The notes: generated from the letters alone by a model not told the origin. A stretch of DNA of 64,000 nucleotides from Puccinia triticina (GCF_026914185.1 NC_070573.1:1984001-2048000); one strand, 5' to 3'. Positions 11,058 through 21,892 are shown, numbered from the stretch's first letter. Made by a program: numbers and translations.

Positions 11058-14000
11058 TCAGGCAGTGAAGCTGCTGTTGATTTTCATGTTCCCCAGGGAC
11101 ACTTGAGCAATGGCTCCTCGGGTTCTCTTCGGATTGAGCGGCTTGGTGAGGAAGTCGGCGAAGTTGATCTCGGTAGGCACATACAGAACCTCAAAGTTGT
11201 TGGCTGCAATGTGATATCGAAGCCAATGGTGTCGTGTGTTGATGTGACGTGTCCGATGCTGGTAGACTGAGTCCTTGAGGAGGGCTAATGCCCCTTGGTT
11301 GTCGCAGAGAAGTTTGACACTGGATCGTTGGGTGTTGAGAAGTGGATATAGTTGGTCAAGGAGTTGGCCGGTCCAGCGGAGATCTTGTCCGGCCTCCGAG
11401 CAGGAGCGATATTCTGATTCAGTTGTCGACAGAGCAGGACCATCGTCATCCTGCTTTTGACAACGCCAGCTGAAAACCCCGTTGTGGAGGAGGATGCTAC
11501 CGGAGAAAGAAGCCGCCTGCGTTCCGGTTGCGAAACTGGCGTCGGCGTAGGCTACTAGCTGATTGTGAGGGCCGCCGACGTTGCCAAGTGTGAGACCGAA
11601 ATCCTTTGAATGTTGAATGTATCGCAACGTGATTTTTAGTTGTTCTTGATGGCTCTTCTTTGGGTTGTTGAGAAATTGGGAGAGGTAGCTGACGGCGAAT
11701 GCTAGGTCAGGTCGCGTGCACTGTACGAGGTACTGGATGAGGCCCACGCCTCGTCGGTAGTTGAACTTCGGGTCCACTGGCTCGTCTTTAACTGGAATTT
11801 TGTGTGTGTTGAGAGGCAGAGGAGTCGAGGCTGGCTTACAATTTACCATCTGGAATTCCTCGAGTATTTCTCTGCAGTATCGGTCTTGAGAGAGAGTGAT
11901 CGTGCGCCTGTTTCTGTCTCTGGTCACCCGCATGCCTAGCACGTAGCGACATTCGCCAAGGTCTTCCATCTCAAAGCGTTCCTTGATGGCGGTCTTGAAG
12001 AAGGAAACATCGGGGCCCATGATGACGAGGTCATCGACGTGTACAAAGACAAAACAGGGCCGCGCCGGATCTTGATGAACGAAAAGACACGGATCAACTG
12101 ATGTTGCGACGAAATTGATTGACTCAAAGAAATCCTTGAGGGCTTTGTACCAACATCGCGGGCTTTGTTTGAGGCCATAGAGAGACTTCTGGAGCTTTAG
12201 ACCATGGCCTGGAGGAAGCTCGATGCCCAGACCATCGGGTACCTTGATGAAGATGTCCTCTTCTGGGACGCCATTTAGGAACGCGCACCGGACGTCCATT
12301 TGTTGGATGTCGAAGTCAAGATTGGCTGAGATGCCCAGGACCAACCGGAGAGTTGCTTGCCGACCTGTGGGGGCGAAAGTGCGATTGTAGTCACAGCCCT
12401 CGATTTGTCGGAAGCCGCGAACACATAACCTGGCTTTGTACTTGAGCAGTTCACCATCGGCGTTGAACTTCCGCTTGAAGACCCAAGTAGTGTCCAGCTC
12501 GCGACACCCCGGTGTTTTAGGCGAAACCACCCACACCTCATGCCTCTTCATGTTGTTGAGTTCGACCTCAACAGCCATGAGCCATTCGTTTTCATCGATG
12601 CGACCTAGGATCTCACCATACGTCTTCGGATCATGTTGTGATTGGGGCTCCCCGACGAGGACCAGGGCCCGGTGACGGCGGGATCCAGAGATGATGTTGC
12701 TCTGGTTGATGTCGGATGAGATGTTCTTGGGAGCCTCATCAAAATGGGGGACGTATGCGTATCCCTTCTTGGGGGGTAGGCCGGTGGACGGAGCCGGTGA
12801 TTCCGGTGCCGGATCTTCTGGGGCCAGAGGGGGACGTGGAGCATCCTCCCCAGGATTGACTGGAGGAGGAACGTCGGGGAAACTGGCTTGCGGGGGCTCT
12901 CCTTCGACGTCCAGTCTCGTGGCTCCCGTCAAACGATTAGGGTTGGGAATGGCGTCCACGACTTCGTCGAAGTCATAGAGGATTGGAAGTTCGAGCGACT
13001 TGTCGTCGGATTTGAGCATTGGGAATGTTTGAGGAAACAGGCGAACATGATGAGAGACCACGATTTTGTTGTTCGACGGCACCCAGACCCGGAAAGAATG
13101 ATGATGTTCGTTGAAGCCAATGAGAATTGCCTCCGCACCAGAGGGTGAGAACTTGGAGTCTCGCCACTTGCGTTCCTCAAAGAGAACGGCTCTGCAACCA
13201 AAGGGAGCGAGACGAGTTAGATCCGGTTTGTGTCCGTGCCATTTCTCGTAAGGGGACGCAAAACTGATGGAACTGTCTGGGGAGCGGTTTTCAAGGAATA
13301 CTGACAGTTGCACCGCCTCGCCCCACCATTCCAAAGGAAGACCACAGGTCATGAGAAGAGTCCGAGATTTTTCAATGGTCGTTCGATTTCCCCGCTCCGC
13401 CAAAGGATTTTGTTGAGGAGTGTAGGGAGCGGAAGTGAGATGTTGGATACCTCGGGCTTCGAACAGGGCTTTGAATTGGTGGTTGCAAAATTCACCACCG
13501 TTGTCGGAGACAACTGATTTTAATTTCCGGCCAGTGTGAGTTTCGGCCTGATTCAGGAAGATGAGAAAAAATTTGAAGGTGTCTGACTTACACCGCATCG
13601 GATAGATGAACCGATATTTGGTGAAGCCATCGATAATCTTGAGAAAGTAAAGGTTTCCTCCTCTTGACATTGGATTGATGGGGCCGCAAAGATCCATATG
13701 AATGCAGTCTAGTGAGGCGTTGAAGGTCGGGAAATTCCCCCCAAAAGGTTGGCGATGCATTTTTGCTCGATCACAGACATCGCAGTCTAATGAGTTGATT
13801 TGAAGGTTCGGATAAGCCTTCTTGAGATAGGGGAGGCTGGGATGTCCCAGGGCCCGATGGAGGTCAAGTGGAGAGGGAGGAGAAAGAGAGAGAGCTTTGA
13901 GAGGGTTCATGTCGATCTTGAGGACATTTTCTTCGGTTGAACCTACGAAGACGATCTCGGAGCCCCTCCGGCACTCAAATCGATCACCGTTCGCCGTTGG

Positions 14001-15149
14001 GATTAGAGAGAAACCTTGGCGGATGTAATGGGTGAGGGAGATGAGGGAGTTGGACAGATTAGGCGCATAGTAGGCCAGACTGAGTTTGAGGGGGCCAATG
14101 GCGGTTTGGATGACTGCTGGACCGAAACCAAGGATTGGGATCGCGGCGCCATTCGCCCCAAAGACCGAGGACGAGGTGGTTGAAAGGGAGCTAAAATAGG
14201 CTCGATTCTTGAGGAAATGGCCAGAAGCCCCGCTGTCCAGGATGAGGACATCTCGGAAGTTTGATCTGGCGCCAAGACTAGCACGACCTTGAAATTTGGC
14301 TTTCATCCGATCAATGGCGGCCTGATGAAACGCGATGGCTTTGTCTTCGTGGATCTGCCAACATTCGGATTCTGGGTGCGTTGTATCCGGATTGTGCCGC
14401 CCATTAGAACAGTACGCTCGGCGATTTTTCTTCTTGGAGGGGTCGGAGGGCTTGTCGGGTTGAGACACAGCACGGGTGGTGGAGGCGGAGGCATGCTGTT
14501 GAGACACAGCCAGGGCGGTGGCAGTGGTGATGTGTTGATGTTGAGCCTCACGTTGCCGCCGAACTTCGCTTTCCACATCGCGCAGAAAATTCTCCATGTC
14601 CGGGGTCTCATCGTCCTTGAAGTTGCTGTATTGAAGAGTTCGGAAGGTATTGAAGGGAGGAGGGAGTCGCCGGAGAGCATAGATTACTCCTATCGAATGG
14701 AGGGCATCCGTACCAAACTTCTTGCAGCCTACTTCATGTAGATGTCGGAAGGAATGACGAGCTTCAGTGATTGACTTTTCCATATCAGATTCGTCGAACA
14801 CTATGTCGAAGTATTTGTCGATGGCTGTCGCAATGTTTTCCATGGTTTTGCCGGCAAAGTGAGCCTCGATGTCGTCCCATAGTTTCTTTGGGTCATAGTC
14901 TTTCAGATCTTTGACAAACCGCTCCAAGTTGGCTGTGTTCATGTGCATCCTGATGAAGGTTGTCGCCATTTTGCAGTTGGTTTGATAGTCCGGTGATTTC
15001 TTCATCTCCTCGGTGTGGGCGTCAAGGATGTAGTCATCTAACATTTTGAAGCCAAGTGTAGTGACGATAGCCCACCTCCAGGCAGTGAAGTTGTCTCGAT
15101 CAAGCCTTTCCGTGACCAATTTGGTGTTGGTGAGGTCGGAGCTGGTCAT
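11058..15149 (-). CDS. Copia gag-pol polyprotein (intact)
   Basis: The protein is 1363 aa from ATG 15149. The frame stays open upstream to about 15353 but has no ATG there, and MTSSDLTNTKLVTERLDRDN fits a Copia gag start. Order: gag; zinc-binding CSNGRHNP..C (near 250); protease LILDSGASGHF (near 305); pre-integrase with CDVCDRAK (near 460); integrase core with D in HMDLCGP, D in SDNGGEF and E in NPLAERGNRT; reverse transcriptase with QQMDVRCAFLNG and HVDD; RNase H with YADAS, TTESEYR and CDNQGA. It stops 14 bp before the 3' LTR, next to the polypurine tract. No stop or frameshift interrupts it. It would make the virus-like particle proteins and the enzymes for cDNA synthesis and integration. 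Confidence 0.95.
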   Translation of the reverse strand: MTSSDLTNTKLVTERLDRDNFTAWRWAIVTTLGFKMLDDYILDAHTEEMKKSPDYQTNCKMATTFIRMHMNTANLERFVKDLKDYDPKKLWDDIEAHFAGKTMENIATAIDKYFDIVFDESDMEKSITEARHSFRHLHEVGCKKFGTDALHSIGVIYALRRLPPPFNTFRTLQYSNFKDDETPDMENFLRDVESEVRRQREAQHQHITTATALAVSQQHASASTTRAVSQPDKPSDPSKKKNRRAYCSNGRHNPDTTHPESECWQIHEDKAIAFHQAAIDRMKAKFQGRASLGARSNFRDVLILDSGASGHFLKNRAYFSSLSTTSSSVFGANGAAIPILGFGPAVIQTAIGPLKLSLAYYAPNLSNSLISLTHYIRQGFSLIPTANGDRFECRRGSEIVFVGSTEENVLKIDMNPLKALSLSPPSPLDLHRALGHPSLPYLKKAYPNLQINSLDCDVCDRAKMHRQPFGGNFPTFNASLDCIHMDLCGPINPMSRGGNLYFLKIIDGFTKYRFIYPMRCKSDTFKFFLIFLNQAETHTGRKLKSVVSDNGGEFCNHQFKALFEARGIQHLTSAPYTPQQNPLAERGNRTTIEKSRTLLMTCGLPLEWWGEAVQLSVFLENRSPDSSISFASPYEKWHGHKPDLTRLAPFGCRAVLFEERKWRDSKFSPSGAEAILIGFNEHHHSFRVWVPSNNKIVVSHHVRLFPQTFPMLKSDDKSLELPILYDFDEVVDAIPNPNRLTGATRLDVEGEPPQASFPDVPPPVNPGEDAPRPPLAPEDPAPESPAPSTGLPPKKGYAYVPHFDEAPKNISSDINQSNIISGSRRHRALVLVGEPQSQHDPKTYGEILGRIDENEWLMAVEVELNNMKRHEVWVVSPKTPGCRELDTTWVFKRKFNADGELLKYKARLCVRGFRQIEGCDYNRTFAPTGRQATLRLVLGISANLDFDIQQMDVRCAFLNGVPEEDIFIKVPDGLGIELPPGHGLKLQKSLYGLKQSPRCWYKALKDFFESINFVATSVDPCLFVHQDPARPCFVFVHVDDLVIMGPDVSFFKTAIKERFEMEDLGECRYVLGMRVTRDRNRRTITLSQDRYCREILEEFQMVNCKPASTPLPLNTHKIPVKDEPVDPKFNYRRGVGLIQYLVQCTRPDLAFAVSYLSQFLNNPKKSHQEQLKITLRYIQHSKDFGLTLGNVGGPHNQLVAYADASFATGTQAASFSGSILLHNGVFSWRCQKQDDDGPALSTTESEYRSCSEAGQDLRWTGQLLDQLYPLLNTQRSSVKLLCDNQGALALLKDSVYQHRTRHINTRHHWLRYHIAANNFEVLYVPTEINFADFLTKPLNPKRTRGAIAQVSLGNMKINSSFTA

Positions 15150-15426
15150 TTTGGTTGAATAGAAGAGGATTTTAGATGAGGATGTGGGGTTCAGTTGGTC
15201 AAGGATGAGTTTCTCCGAATAGGAATCGGAAGATTTGAAAGACTGAGGACTCGATGCTCGTGGAGTTGAATCTGCCTGCTCAAGGGACGGGTCCACTGGG
15301 TTTGAGGTCGGAGAGTTTATGGATGGAGGATCTTCACCAATTGGATCCGCCACGGTGCTGAAGTCGTCTTATAAAAGAAGGGAAGTGTTGGTCGGAAGCT
15401 CCTGGGCTGCTCAATTAGCTCGTTTA

Positions 15427-15442
15427 CGCTGGGCTCATAACC
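15427..15442 (-). promoter_or_regulatory. Copia 2 primer-binding site (half initiator tRNA-Met)
   Basis: The plus strand reads cgctgggctcataacc immediately before the LTR. This is the anticodon arm of eukaryotic initiator tRNA-Met (stem CTGGG, loop CTCATAA, anticodon CAT). As in Copia 1, the match ends two bases after the loop, the classical Copia half-tRNA primer site. Confidence 0.88.
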
Positions 15443-16011
15443 TGAGAAACACCAGATGACAGCTGTGAGCTAAGGAGGCCTTAATGGGAGGCCGACGAGA
15501 CACGAGGGAAGAAGGAGAGGAAACGACTAAGCACCTGAGAAACACCAGATGACAGCTGTGAGCTAAGGAGGCCTTAATGGGAGGCCGACGAGACACGAGG
15601 GAAGAAGGAGAGGAAACGACTAAGCACCTATTGAGGTGCGAGGGAGGTGATCGACAAGATGAGTGAGTTCATTGCATGATGAGCAAACAAAAGTGAAGAG
15701 AAAAGAAAGGGAAATGGAAACCAAACCTGAGAAACACCAGATGACAGCTGTGAGCTAAGGAGGCCTTAATGGGAGGCCGACGAGACACGAGGGAAGAAGG
15801 AGAGGAAACGACTAAGCACCTATTGAGGTGCGAGGGAGGTGATCGACAAGATGAGTGAGGAAAAGGAAAAGGCGGTACAACACAGCAAAGCTAGACTAGA
15901 TACAAGCGGAGCTGAAACCTAAACCTAATCTACAAAGTTGTACCGGTTCTGTCCTCCGAGCGAGTCTTGCCGCAGCACCCCACTAACCCCTTTCTGGTCT
16001 TGAACGCCACA
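15443..16011 (-). repeat. Copia 2 5' LTR
   Basis: This is the 569-bp LTR copy at the 5' side, with the same three 93-bp internal units as its partner. Confidence 0.93.
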
Positions 16012-16881
16012 AGATATCAAGGAGTCTACTACTACCCAAATAGACATGAGCCTATTGTAGTAGATAAAGACTCATTGGTGCCGCAAATGGTACAGACGTT
16101 CCATGAAAAACAAAGCAAGGTAAATGAGACCACTGCTGCGGCTCCGGAATCAACATCAGCTGTCATAGAGCTAGAAGAATGGGGATCATGGGTTCCACCT
16201 CAAATGCACATTGATGAAGGAGATTTGCAAAACAATGTAGGGTTTGGACTCAGAAAATCTCAAAGAATTCAAGAGAAAACCACTCCAGTGACTAGTCAAT
16301 CCTTACCTACTAAACCACAAGAGCCAACCAGCAAAGCGCCCCCACCAAATCAGGAAGCATTACAAGTCCCCACTAGGAGGAAAAGCTTTCCTGGGTCCTT
16401 GATGGAAGAGGAAGAAAATGTGGAAGAAGAGGGTGTACAGCACAAAAAACCAGCTTCAAAGAAGGCAAGCAAAACTAGGGAAGAGTCTTCAGCAAGTAAG
16501 GAAGAATCAACCCCCAGATTAGACAAGTCTATCCGCAACAAGTTCTGCAAACAGACATACACTCTCACCTTAGAGGAAATTGTAAAAATTGCCCCGCATC
16601 TCTTGAGAGGTCTACAAGAATCCCAACCAGACACCAAAATGCCAGGGAATGGAGTAAATAACAGGCAATTGAACTGTTCTATTGGTGTTGACCCTGAAGA
16701 CAAAGACAACACATGTCTCAATTATGCTTGTCCTGTTGGGATGGTGGATATGACCATCAATGGTAGGAAGATCAGGACTTTATTTGATACAGGTGCAGAA
16801 ATGAACATCATTCCAGACACCCTGGAAAGTCAGTTGGGACTAGTAACTACAGAGATATTTATGTGTCTCAGAGGGATTGGG
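16012..16881 (+). pseudogene. Ty3-like gag-protease gene, segment 3 (linker and protease start)
   Basis: This continues the gag frame after Copia 2. It is a proline/serine/lysine-rich linker followed by an aspartic protease active site LFDTGAEMNIIPD near 16778-16816 (D-T-G). The frame then reads ..LRGIG and is broken by a 1002-bp insertion. The first 45 bases of the frame that reads into this region from 15967 are Copia 2 LTR and are not part of this gene. Confidence 0.8.
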
Positions 16882-17386
16882 TGTTGGCGCCCGTCTCTTA
16901 TGTGACATGGCGTTGATGGGATTTTGATTACAAACCGCCGCGGTTATGTAGCAGAGGTAGGTTTTTTGGGTCACACTATAGCTTAAGGCCAGTGGAAAGA
17001 AGTCCTACTCGACGCCATAAGGCGGAGGGACTGGCACCCTTACGTGAGTAAGGCGACACGGCGAAAACTCAGCCCAGCGCCGTTGCTTTATAAGGGATAA
17101 ACCACTTATCTTCTAGGTTACAGGTGTGATAATAACACCTGTACCTAGGAGGAAGATACACGGAAAGAGGAGGAAGCTGTAAAGGAAAAAAGGTTAGTTA
17201 GATTATGTAAAACCCCACTCACTGTAGTTTCAGTAAGGTACACGGGTTTGTATGGCAATAATCTTGGTGGGAGAATGGAGAGACCTCCCTTTTTATATTG
17301 CAGGGATCAGCTCCTTCCTTTGAGTCAAGGACCTGAGGGATCCTTAACTGGAAGACTTCCCGTAGGATCTACGCCCCCCGTACAGA

Positions 17387-17492
17387 CTAAAAATTCACAG
17401 ATCTAAACCTTACTTGCTGGTGAAAAGTGATTGAGATCAAGTTCTCACCAGCCAGTAAGGTTTAACCTGGCCTGACAGATCTGAATTTTTAG
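17387..17492. repeat. Foldback unit with terminal inverted repeats
   Basis: The ends ctaaaaattcacagatct and agatctgaatttttag are inverted copies, and the inner aaaccttact.gctggtga / tcaccagc.agtaaggttt also pair. The whole 106 bp folds into a long hairpin. No clear TSD is visible. Confidence 0.65.
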
Positions 17493-17758
17493 CCCACGGG
17501 AAGTCATCCACTCCAAGGAGAGGAGTGATCACGGAATTCAGAAGGGGATTTACATAAATGGGTATGTAATCTCCCCATTTGTACATACATTGCGCTTAAT
17601 CAGGATAAATACATAGAGAGATAGGATTATCTCTCTTTGTATGTACAAATATGTAATCAGTGTGAAATAAGGTTAATTACATATTCAAAAGAATGTGAAA
17701 TATGTAGTAAGTACATAATAATAGTACATATGAATAAAAGGTACATAATTAACGTAAT

Positions 17759-17835
17759 GACAGGGAATTGAACTCTTGACTTCATGTACATGAGTCAATT
17801 ATTAAAGCAGTCTTTAACCATCAGGTTATAAGACA
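17759..17835 (-). other. Degenerate tRNA-like sequence
   Basis: On the minus strand this has the tRNA order: an A-box-like ataacctgatgg, an irregular middle, a long hairpin where a class II variable arm would be (gactcatgtacatgaagtc), and a good B box agttcaattcc. Acceptor and T stems do not pair well. It is not a functional tRNA gene. Confidence 0.5.
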
Positions 17836-17883
17836 TGTACTATGCATTGAAGACACATGGACTTAGTGTCTCAGTGTCTGACA

Positions 17884-18512
17884 TTGGGGGTCACTTCACA
17901 CCAATTGTAGGACTAGCAGAAAAAATACCAATTAGTGTGCTTCCCGGCTACGTCCACTTCACCAACTTTTCCATAGTAAGAGGCTCAGTTCATACAGTTT
18001 TGGGTCAACCTTTCCTAGCAGATCATAACATAAGATTAGAGTTGTCCAATCAGAAGGGTGAGGTATTAAGCTTTCCCAATTCAGAAGGAAGAAGAGTGTG
18101 CATACCTATCTGTTTGCCCAGTACACCAGGATGGCACAAAGAAGCTCCAACATTTAGGCAGAATTGCTCCTTCCAAGTAGTTGATTGGGATATTTTTAAT
18201 AAATTTGCTAATCAAACAGTGGGAAGGAAAGACAATAATGTTCCAGTGGTTGAATGGGATCAGTTGGAGAAACTGGGATCTGCGCTAGGAACTGGCAAGC
18301 TGACTTCAGGAGAAGAAGAGTTGCCACAAGTAGAAATTTTGGCCAGCAAAGATTCAAACCCAGGCTTAATAGAGGAGGACCCTTGGCAAGTATATGTTGC
18401 CAAACCAGTAGATTGTGCAAATGAGTTGGAAGCAGCTTTTCTCACAGAAGAGGAGCAGAGTAGGGTGGACACCCAACTTGCAGAAGCAGAAGTGGGATCA
18501 CATTTTTGTTAG
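17884..18512 (+). pseudogene. Ty3-like gag-protease gene, segment 4 (protease end, C-terminus)
   Basis: This resumes the protease frame as GGHFTPIVGLAEKIPISV, followed by a VLGQPFL motif and an acidic tail ending at TAG 18512. Such a tail and a stop before reverse transcriptase fit a gag-protease reading frame; no reverse transcriptase follows in this window. The open frame that starts at 17835 includes solo-LTR sequence before 17884. Confidence 0.78.
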
Positions 18513-19340
18513 AAACAATAAACCTTCAACATTTTTTTATGCTTTCTTGTGTACCAACATTGGGTAGATAGATAGTAGGAAAAAAAAGAGAACACAAGGA
18601 TTTTTTCTCTTAGGGTAGGAATAAGAGCAGATAGGAAAAAAAAAACAGACACTGCTGCCATAAGTGTTTTTTGTTTGGTCCTCTCCTTTGTTCTGTCAGA
18701 TTTGGTCTAAATAGGACTTACTAAATTTGGATTGATAATTGGAAGGGGTCAGAAATCACTCAATTAAAGTTACATGTACATAGGATCAAGAAAAAGGTGG
18801 AGCAACTTACTAGAAATGTCATGGCGGAGAGGGTCGAAATTGGCGACGAAGGGTTCATGAACCTCTGAAAATCGGAGGAAAGAAGCGCGAAACTGGATGC
18901 AAGGATTGTTGGGAGAAAGGTTGGCCGTAGGGGATCAAGGGATGGTGTTGGCTGGGACGTTAGGTTGAAGCTGGCACGAAAGGGGTTGGGCACACTGAAT
19001 TGGAACTCAAACTGGGGGGATGTTGTCAGGGAGTCAAAAAAAAAAGTATATGTATCAGCAGTTTTGTTCCTTTTGGAAACAACACGGAATAACAGGCAAG
19101 GTATTCAAACTTATGGAAGGAGCAAGGGGACACAAAGCAACCCTTAGCGTCTATGAAACGAGGTGGAGTCGCTTGAGTTGTCCTCAATGGTTGGCCACGA
19201 GGAGACTGAGCTAGCTTCTAGATAAGTTTGGCAAAGGATACACTTTAGCATCAAGGAAACAAAGTTTTTCAGGCACCCCTGTCGGTACCATACAGCCTAA
19301 TAGACAGTGCATGGAACCGTGCTGTCAAGCCTGGCAGGTA
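18513..19340. other. Noncoding stretch between retroelement and mariner-like element
   Basis: AT-rich with several A and T runs up to about 18750, then more mixed sequence. I recognise no gene, terminal repeat or RNA. It ends at the TA target of the next element (19339-19340). Confidence 0.4.
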
Positions 19341-19640
19341 CAGCTAACGTACCCAAAAGGGCTTGCGACTCGGGCCGCAAACTCTGAGAGTTTGTGCCGC
19401 AGCGGCAAGACTTTTGCGCAGCGCAGGGGCCCGTGCGCGCGGGCCGTGCTTGGGGAATCCCCGGGGGGGGGGGGGGGCTCAGGAAGGCGGCCTGCCACCA
19501 ATCCACACCAGCCAGCCATCACCAGTACCTGCCATCCACCACCAACCCACCGCACTGCCAACCATCACCAACCCAAAACACCACCGACCATTGTCGAGTC
19601 ACCACCACCATCACATCCATCCATCCCCCATCCCATCCAC
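19341..19640. repeat. Left long terminal inverted repeat
   Basis: The inverted counterpart is 31690-31944. The left copy has an extra segment of about 80 bp near 19363-19436 that includes a palindrome around caaactctgagagtttg. The shared part includes ggggaatccccgggg and a CCACCA-rich tract. Confidence 0.82.
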
Positions 19641-19812
19641 CGCCAAAATTCACCCCGGCAGTCAAGGATCATTCAAACAATCACATCAGCCGCCGGCCAT
19701 CGGAACAATCCAACACAGGTGAGTAGGTTGGTTTACATTGGTGTTATAAGGAGCACCCAAGTCTCACTCATATGCTGGCATTGATTACTTCTTTGGATTG
19801 TCTAGGTTCAGC

Positions 19813-21474
19813 ATGGACAACCCTGAACGCTTGATTTCTCCATCCGATTACAGTGAATGGTTCCACCACCTGCAGACCAACACGTGCCAAACCTCTTTGA
19901 TGGGACTGCCCATTTGGTTGAGGAGCGCAACCACCGCCGTGAAGCCTTCATCAGAAGCCAGGGAAGAACGTCACAATTGGACCCATCACTTACGGCACAA
20001 TTGGACCCATCACTTATGGGCTTAATGCCAGTGTCACCGACCACGAGCCAATCAAGCCAGTTAAGTTTGTCTCAACCAACTGCTGCTCAATCTCAACAAC
20101 ACCTCCAGCTTCCTTTTGATTGGCCCAAATCAACCTTTGGCCGCCCCGAGGTCCCCATTGGTATCAAATTCCTTCTATTTGCCCCCAAACCTAGCCCACC
20201 TCTTATCAACACCCGCAAGCGACGGACCATAGCTCCTCCCGTCAGCTCCCAATATCAAAAAGCCGAATCCGAACCTAGAAAGCTCCTGATTGACTGGGAC
20301 AGTCACGACTACAACCTCGAAAGGTTCAAGGCAGCCACAATCAACCTGATCCAACACAATGAAGACGAGGGGCTTGGATTATATTCCCAAGAACTAGAAT
20401 CCAAGGGCTGTATTGTTTGGAACATGATTATCCCCAATGGACGCACGTTTGCAGCAGCCCAAAAAAAGCGACTCAATTCCGCCGAAATATTCACCCAGTT
20501 CCTCCAGGTTGCCGAGGCCACTCCAGAATCCCGCAAGATCATTTGTTGCTTGGTCCAGAAAGATCCGACCATGTTAGCTCAGGTGAGAGCACATTCTATT
20601 CCCCCCAATGTATATGGTTATCTGACGTTGGGTGAACTGCTAGAAAGAGTCCGTTTATAAACACCTCAGGCTCATGCACTCAGGACCCAGCTCTTCTGTC
20701 AAAGACCCGGTTGATGGGCCCTCGGCAGGTGCACAGGAAGCTGCTTCCCTCACAGATTTGGTCCAAGAACTCGGCTGTATCCACAAACCTGCCGAACATC
20801 TCACTGGAAGCCATGAAACCGGTGTCTTCATCAATCCTGAAAAGCCGAACAAATTCTTCCAAATGACACCAAAACAAATTGCTATGTGGGCCAAAGCAAT
20901 CGTAAGTTCTATTCCCTATTCCCTTGACACATGTGGCTGAGGATCTAGACTGATCCAATGCTTCAAATCCTTTTGATAGAGGCAAAACCCCGGCCAAGTG
21001 ACCCTTAGGATCCCCCCAAAATCTGACAGTTTCCAGTTCAAGACCAAGGACGACCAACCAACACCACCGCCTCCAGTTCCAGCGCAACCACCACCTCCGG
21101 CCGCAGGGGTCCAATACCCCACACCATTCAGCCTTGCAATGCCACCTGGCATGTTTTTCAATCTGATGCACATGGCAAACCCAATGAAAATGCCGCCTTG
21201 GATGAATGCAGACCCCAGTCAGAACCTCCCTGGCACGCCAGAACCCCCAACAACGCCTCCTGACAGCAGCCTCGAGGACTTCCTCAAATACACCCACGTC
21301 AATCCAGAATCCTCTCAAGTCACCGATGGGATCAGCACCCTTGGGATCACGCACTGGACTATGTTCAAGGAGTTCAAGGCCTCCGAGCTTGTCAGCAAAA
21401 GAATCCCTGAAGGCCCAGCTTGCTCAATTGTCTCCTCCGCAAAGAAGTATGCCAAACACTTGATGACCTCGTAG
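19813..21474 (+). CDS. Unknown transposon-borne protein, four exons (gene A)
   Basis: I know no assigned function. Introns fit GT..AG: 19719-19805 (5' leader), 20583-20643 and 20902-20979. Splicing gives a continuous frame over the last exons (..TMLAQ|KES.., ..WAKAI|RQNPG..). Near the start, the frame from ATG 19813 must shift by one base around 19865-19880 to join the long frame, so this copy may be frameshifted. Visible parts: a Gln/Ser/Pro-rich N-terminus; a globular part with DWDSHDY..FK, a Trp, LNS..F..F and a CLVQKD strand; a Pro-rich linker; and a C-terminal block (about 21260-21474) that resembles a SAM-like helical domain. It lies inside the inverted repeats and converges with the transposase gene, which suggests an accessory role in transposition or regulation (inference). 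Confidence 0.7.
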
Positions 21475-21599
21475 TTTTTTTTGCCCTCTTCCCCCACAGC
21501 CTTTCTTATGCAATTATTTTGTAATCACACTCTTTTAATCATGTATTTTATTCCTCTATTTTTACTCACACTCTTTGGATATTTTGTAATGACATTGTA

Positions 21600-21720
21600 A
21601 TCTCACTCTTTTGAAGTTGTTGCAATTGAAATTGATTGTAATCTCACTGTTTTGAAGTTGTTGCCATTGAAATTCATTTCAATCTCACTCTTTTGAAGTT
21701 GTTGCAATTGGTTTCAATCA
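21600..21720. repeat. Short tandem repeat behind gene A
   Basis: A unit of about 42 bp (aatctcactcttttgaagttg..) occurs about three times in the 3' region of gene A, between the two convergent genes. Confidence 0.6.
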
Positions 21721-21892
21721 ATTAGAATAAAGAAATTTACATGATTTAATTAACTTGAAGAGTGTGCATAAGTGACAAAGGAATTGGACCAATGCAGATA
21801 AGATTTTCGTTGCAATTAAAATGAAGAGAGAAAAGACAAAGGAAAGAATCAATGCGGAAAAGAAGTGAATCAAACAGGAGAGGAAGTGAAAA

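Larger units (their letters stand above)
10475..16011 (-). mobile_element. Copia-type LTR retrotransposon 2 (young, largely intact)
   Basis: Two 569-bp LTRs (10475-11043 and 15443-16011) with TG..CA ends are flanked by agata (10470-10474 and 16012-16016). They look identical by eye. There is one uninterrupted polyprotein gene, a primer-binding site and a polypurine tract. All parts needed for autonomous movement are present, which makes this the best candidate for a currently active element in the window. Confidence 0.95.
16882..17883. mobile_element. Solo LTR-like element, 1002 bp, with tRNA-like block
   Basis: The element starts TGTTGG and ends TGACA, flanked by ttggg at 16877-16881 and 17884-17888. 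Deleting it with one TSD copy restores the host protease frame (..RGIG|GHFTP..). It has no coding capacity and no internal direct terminal repeats, so a solo LTR is the simplest reading. It contains hairpins, a foldback unit and a degenerate tRNA-like block near the right end. Confidence 0.8.

Noticed and set aside
14289..14741. 150-codon plus-strand frame opposite the Copia 2 gag
   Set aside because: It is a shadow of the polyprotein gene, with low-complexity Gly runs from the antisense of Pro/Thr codons.
18760..18993. Minus-strand frame of 77 codons with a hydrophobic C-terminus
   Set aside because: No motif, no neighbours and no sign of splicing; it cannot be told from chance.
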